64,000 nt of DNA from positions 62,001 to 126,000 of the forward strand of contig JAYKKR010000055.1 of the NCBI GenBank assembly GCA_036971615.1. The letters run 5' to 3'. The notes beneath the pieces are model-generated. The model saw only the letters and a program-made list of their open reading frames with translations, ran no database searches and had not been told where the DNA came from. Of the stretch, positions 60,501 to 64,000 are shown piece by piece. Positions within the stretch are counted from its first letter, which is position 1. Each line of letters begins with the position of its first letter. This stretch comes from Amyloporia xantha (taxonomy: Eukaryota > Basidiomycota > Agaricomycetes > Polyporales > Adustoporiaceae). The position numbers were made by a program, and so were the translations under genes.

Positions 60501-61080
60501 GAGCCGCGACGAGCCAACGTCTGAAGTTGCGCTCTTGGGATGATGTCGCGGTGGTGAACAAAACAGTGAATGAGAACGCGCGGATATACACCCAGGCGCG
60601 GCGCGCGATGGAAGGTCTTGGAGCAAGTCCCGCGACACTGCAGAAGTATCAGCGCTTGGTCCGCGAAAATCTCAGATCCATCACAGCACTCATGGATAAT
60701 TCCCTTCGCGGAACCCGCAACACTGGTCTCTCCTGGATTTGGACAGTAGACTTGCATGGAGACGGTGCACACTCAAATTGGATGGCAGAGTGTAAGTCTG
60801 ACATTTAATTCCGATGACTCTTGCTAACCTCACAATCAGTGCACCGAGTGAATTGGCTGAGAGCACGCGCGCCGCGACAGATGGCAAGAGGACTACACCA
60901 TTCTGGTCGCGGAGATGGGGTGGACAGAAGTCAGCTTCCGTAAACGCGCGCATGCATGGTGGTCGCGCGGAAACGTCCCGTACATTGGCCCGGGCCACAA
61001 GTGCTATGCCCTGCGACAAGCCGCGATGTACAATTCCTTGGGAGACGCGCTCAGTGCGCTTTGTGCGACATGTAAATAGT
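57516..61080 (+). CDS. KDZ (Kyakuja-Dileera-Zisupton) transposase with CxC2 cysteine cluster
   Basis: About nine exons. The N-terminal CxC2-type cluster is CTRCHSAEGDWRCLECYGC, PVTCQECC, and H..MPLHRVEKWSGDFF (~57,915-58,055). Next come VTGVHEIGVGWCSCPN, TAFTFRVLDDFLLTNKECK and the catalytic region: VVMDGNF (first Asp, ~58,810), ATGIGAAACARHGCFVPHAV, VMYDIMCQY (second Asp, ~59,284), GIGLFHVHGHQDSCFPRYSP and GEVIETLWAPLN (Glu, ~59,472). A long C-terminal part ends in ALRQAAMYNSL and a stop at 61,080. Single-base frame changes near 58,235 and 59,015 suggest early decay or sequence errors. The first exon is uncertain because two frames are open. KDZ enzymes move large DNA transposons in fungi. 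The gene ends 79 bases from a convergent TET/JBP gene. Confidence 0.88.
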
Positions 61081-61159
61081 AATGTATCACGCTGGTTTTA
61101 TTCCCGAAGTAAGAGTTTACATTGGCACTGTGACATCCCCTAACGGCCCAATTTATACT

Positions 61160-62415
61160 CTATTTGTAGTACGATGTTTCCATCCAATGAGGTGCAGCCA
61201 CTCCCATTGCGGTGTGGATAGCGTCTCGCATGAAATATGCATAACATACGCGATCCCCTTGACACGGCGGAACAGCATGCCGCAGCACCTTGCCACATAG
61301 CGCAATCACAGATCCCGGTGGGTAATGGACTGTCAGTCCAGGTCCGTCCATCTCGAAATGGAGGTCGCGGTAGGAGCCGAATGTCGCGAGGAGGTCATAC
61401 CACGGCTTCCTCGAGTTGCTGTCGCGGTGGCGCGGTGTCTCGCGGTTGGATATTATCTGGACCGCGTTGAACGGTGTCGCCCATCCCTGCATGCTGTCCC
61501 TCAACGATGGGTCCTGCATCAATCTACGCATGGTTTCGCGACCCGCCGCGTATAATGCGGGATGAACTACTGCTAGGACCGCAGATAGGATAGCGGAAGT
61601 CTCCGCGATCGCAGCCATCCATTGCCGCCCGCTCACCAAGTTGGCGCCTTGCAGACTCGCGGATGCATTGAGCGCATGTGGAGGCCCCTGCAAATAATGT
61701 TTATTCCATTATTTCCTCCTGGCAGACATCATCAACTCACTACATGACCCTGCTGATACCATGCCGGGGATATATTCACACATCCTGGTGGTATTGAACA
61801 TGTGGCTGGGTCGCGGAAAAGACTTCCCATCTGACGCCAACCCTTGGCATTTGCTCGCGGCCCACTATGCCTGAGCTGCTGAGTTAGAACTCCTGTCGCG
61901 ATGTCCATTTCACTCTGACCTCGATGTGTCAGTTTAGTGTATCCACACAAGAGGTCTACCAAGTGAATACCTGACGTTGCGGTGATAATAAAGCGGGAAG
62001 GAACCAACCGATGATGCGGTCATGCGCGTCGGTCAGAATCGACGGCTGGTTAATACACATAACCTTGTCTGGAAGTATGCGCGCCCACTTTGCTTTCAAC
62101 GCGTCTTCCAGCTTGGCGTTCTGGCCGTTCGCTTGCAACCCTAAAGCATCCGAGTATCTGTCAACATCCCAAGGGATGCGAACTGGCCAGACATGAGCAA
62201 AGATTTACACTCCGAAGCAGAATTGTTACGAAACCACGATGAAGGAATGCGCGCGCCAGTTGGTCGGCAATCGCGCTGCATTCGCCGACAAGATACGTGC
62301 TAATATTCAACGCCACAGGAGGTGGCGGTGCCACACCGACATCGTGTCTCAGCAGGTGCAGTCTTCTACGGAACATGACTTGCATGAAAGCCGCAAGCTC
62401 GTCCGTCAAATCCAT
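61160..62415 (-). CDS. TET/JBP-family 2OG-Fe(II) dioxygenase (5-methylcytosine oxidase type)
   Basis: Four exons (62,211-62,415; 61,971-62,140; 61,744-61,914; 61,160-61,687) join in frame into a complete 357-residue protein with no lesion seen. Landmarks are DKVMCINQPSILTDAHDRII, PPGCVNISPAWYQQGH, the iron site H-R-D in ETPRHRDSNSRKPWYDLLAT (~residues 269 and 271), HYPPGSVIALCGKVLRHAV (distal His ~319) and the 2-oxoglutarate-binding Arg in GDRVCYAYFMRD (~328). These match fungal TET/JBP proteins, which oxidise methyl groups on DNA bases in the nucleus. Its place beside a KDZ transposase matches the published association of the two families in basidiomycetes. ATG 62,415 is the first in frame. 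The exact substrate is inferred from the family. Confidence 0.88.
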
Positions 62416-62865
62416 GTTTGCTAACTGTAAACTGCTCGCGGACCTTCAGGACACCGGTCGCGGTTGTGTCTCGATGCTCACCCAAATTCCTTCCGTGCGT
62501 GATATCGCGCGCAAGCTTTGTAGCGTCCCCGCCCAAGTTCGCAGAACAACTAGGACATCGGGACCACGCGGTTCCAGCATGTATGTCCTCATGACGACCA
62601 CATCCCTGTTTAGATCTCATATTGGACCCGGCGCGGATGTCCGGAACTCAGCGATTCGGTGACCAATCATAGCGCAATGATATTAGGCCCCGCAGTTGGA
62701 TGTGACTGTCGCGGTCAGTCGACATGAAACTGCAATCCGCTTTGGGACTGGTCGCGGTTCGTGAGTTGAGGAGCGCCTGGCAAAGCGCTTCCAATTCCAC
62801 AACAGGAACTTGTCACTAAATTTCAACACTCATCTGCTCACGCGACAAAGCATAAAACGAACAGT
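62416..62865. promoter_or_regulatory. 450-bp divergent intergenic region
   Basis: Lies between the start codons of the TET/JBP gene (minus) and the next gene (plus). No clear TATA word or repeat; it probably holds both promoters. Confidence 0.3.
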
Positions 62866-64000
62866 ATGAGTCTTAAAGGCATCCACACCAGCTCTTTAGG
62901 TGATGAGCTCGAGCTTTTCAAGCCTGCGGACAGGAGGCAGCCGCGCAAAAACATCATCGACACGACCTTGATAAAATTACAGGGAGAGCATGCGACTCTT
63001 GCAAAGCAGGACAAAGGTGAAAACTACGCGACGTGTATGTTGGCTGCAATTCTCTGCGCAACGAAGGCTGACAATAGGGTAGCAACTCTCGGCATGGTTT
63101 CGCAACGGTGCTCGAGGCAGCGGGCGAAAGAAGCCAATGAGATGGGGCGGAAAAGATCAGGCCCTGAGCAATTCGGGCTTGAGAACAGAGAACTCGTTAA
63201 GGCGGCTTCAAGGAGATCACGAATGGAGACGGTATAGGCAACAAGAATATCGGCGCGTGGCCAGCCGCGCAAGCTCGGCTTTGGAAGGCACTCAGCGCAG
63301 ATGAGCAAGCTGGATATATCGCGAGGGCGAATGCCCCGTCTGAGGCCAAGCGGCCTGCAAGCTTGCCGTCGCGGAAGTATGTGCCTCTCCGTTTCGATTC
63401 GCGCGCGTCGAGCTAAAAGTTGTATAGAGTCATTCAAAGGAAACTGGTGCAGCGCCTCAAAGCATTTACGACTCAAATCTATTGTGACTACGGTGTACGA
63501 ATGGTCGCGTTTTCCGCGGTTCAAGTGGGACCTGAGGAAATCTTGGTGGATACGTGAGGTTGTACTTTGGCGCGACAATTTAATACTGACATGCATAACA
63601 GGCACGATTACAATAAAGATTTAGAAGGGGCACCCCCATTCACAGACATGCCTAACTGGGATGAAGACACACAAACCCAATTCGGATTATACAGTCGCAA
63701 TGTGTTCCTGGATGGAGTGGTAGCAGATCAGTCACAAAGTGCAGCCATGAGGAAGGTGCGAATAAGGGAAGCCATGGACGTGGATGCGGAAGGCCTTCCG
63801 CTGATTCCAGTGCCAAAGGCAGATGAAGGCCGCGAGAAGCTGGACGACTTGAAAGCCATGCTCCGCGAGTTCCTGAACATTCATTTTCGTGAGCTCGTAT
63901 TTCCGCTTGCACACGTGGTCTCTAACGTTTTGGCAGAGGCCGCGACCGGCAACGCAAAAGCCCGCGCGCCGTGGACCCATATCACGCAGAATCCGTCGCT
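62866..64000 (+). CDS. Unknown gene, runs off the window; frame breaks inside
   Basis: Starts MSLKGIHTSSLGDELELFKP (ATG 62,866). The coding signal continues as NYATCMLAAILCATKADNR and RKRSGPEQFGLENRELVK, then in another frame as GFKEITNGDG and AWPAAQARLWKALSADEQAG, LYRVIQRKLVQRLKAFTTQI (~63,420), RHDYNKDLEGAPPFTDMPNW (~63,600) and PVPKADEGREKLDDLKAMLR near the end. At least one change of frame (near 63,200) is not explained by a clear intron. The WPAAQARLW..LSADEQAGY stretch has an HMG-box-like feel, and HDYN..LGG-type motifs recur in unnamed Agaricomycete proteins; I assign no function. The 3' end lies beyond 64,000. Confidence 0.45.

Overview
The window looks like nuclear DNA of a mushroom-forming basidiomycete (Agaricomycetes). 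The grounds are protein-coding genes cut by many short (about 45-70 bp) GT-AG introns, a KDZ transposase with its cysteine-cluster domain next to a TET/JBP-type dioxygenase, a RepHel Helitron, and lineage-typical proteins of unknown function. No rRNA, tRNA, CRISPR or bacterial-style operon was seen. Most of the window is accessory, repeat-rich sequence.

Layout. 1-1.85 kb: a composite element with ~104-bp inverted ends holding a copia pol/LTR end and a fragment copied from a gene that lies whole at 16-21 kb. 2.2-12.8 kb: copies of a modular AT-rich repeat family (called here module E, ~2.1-3 kb, and module T, ~0.67 kb), with a poorly resolved gene at 10-11.7 kb. 13.0-13.6 kb: a four-exon RPA14 (RPA3) gene. 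14.2-15.3 kb: a GC-rich tandem array whose unit holds two hairpins. 16.3-26.4 kb: three multi-exon genes. The first carries an H-x-D...H...R pattern of 2-oxoglutarate/Fe(II) oxygenases; the second converges on it; the third has an RG-rich start and many micro-exons. 26.5-36.2 kb: a Helitron with DUF6570-like, Rep (HUH/Y2) and PIF1 helicase parts and a C-terminal cysteine-peptidase-like domain, broken by a Tc1/mariner element. 36.3-37.4 kb: a nested minisatellite. 37.5-41.3 kb: inverted copies of the E/T repeats. Modules facing outward at 7.1 and 41.3 kb enclose a 34-kb block.

41.3-49.9 kb: sparse sequence with a small unknown gene, GC-rich hexamer tracts, perfect palindromes beside a short telomere-like motif, a truncated Src1/Man1 (HeH/LEM) gene and a 166-bp satellite. 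49.9-64 kb: a CpG-rich block of a different character. It holds a divergent pair of unknown genes (one with a paired Cys cluster and coiled coil), two tandem decayed paralogues, a KDZ transposase, a convergent TET/JBP gene whose four exons join into a 357-residue protein, and the start of another gene that runs off the window.

How parts may work together: the KDZ transposase and TET/JBP gene fit the known fungal link between these families, so the right-hand block is plausibly one mobile unit with cargo. The left 34-kb block may be another large mobile unit or a nest of insertions; the sequence alone does not decide. Exon joins were made by eye from splice signals and reading frame.
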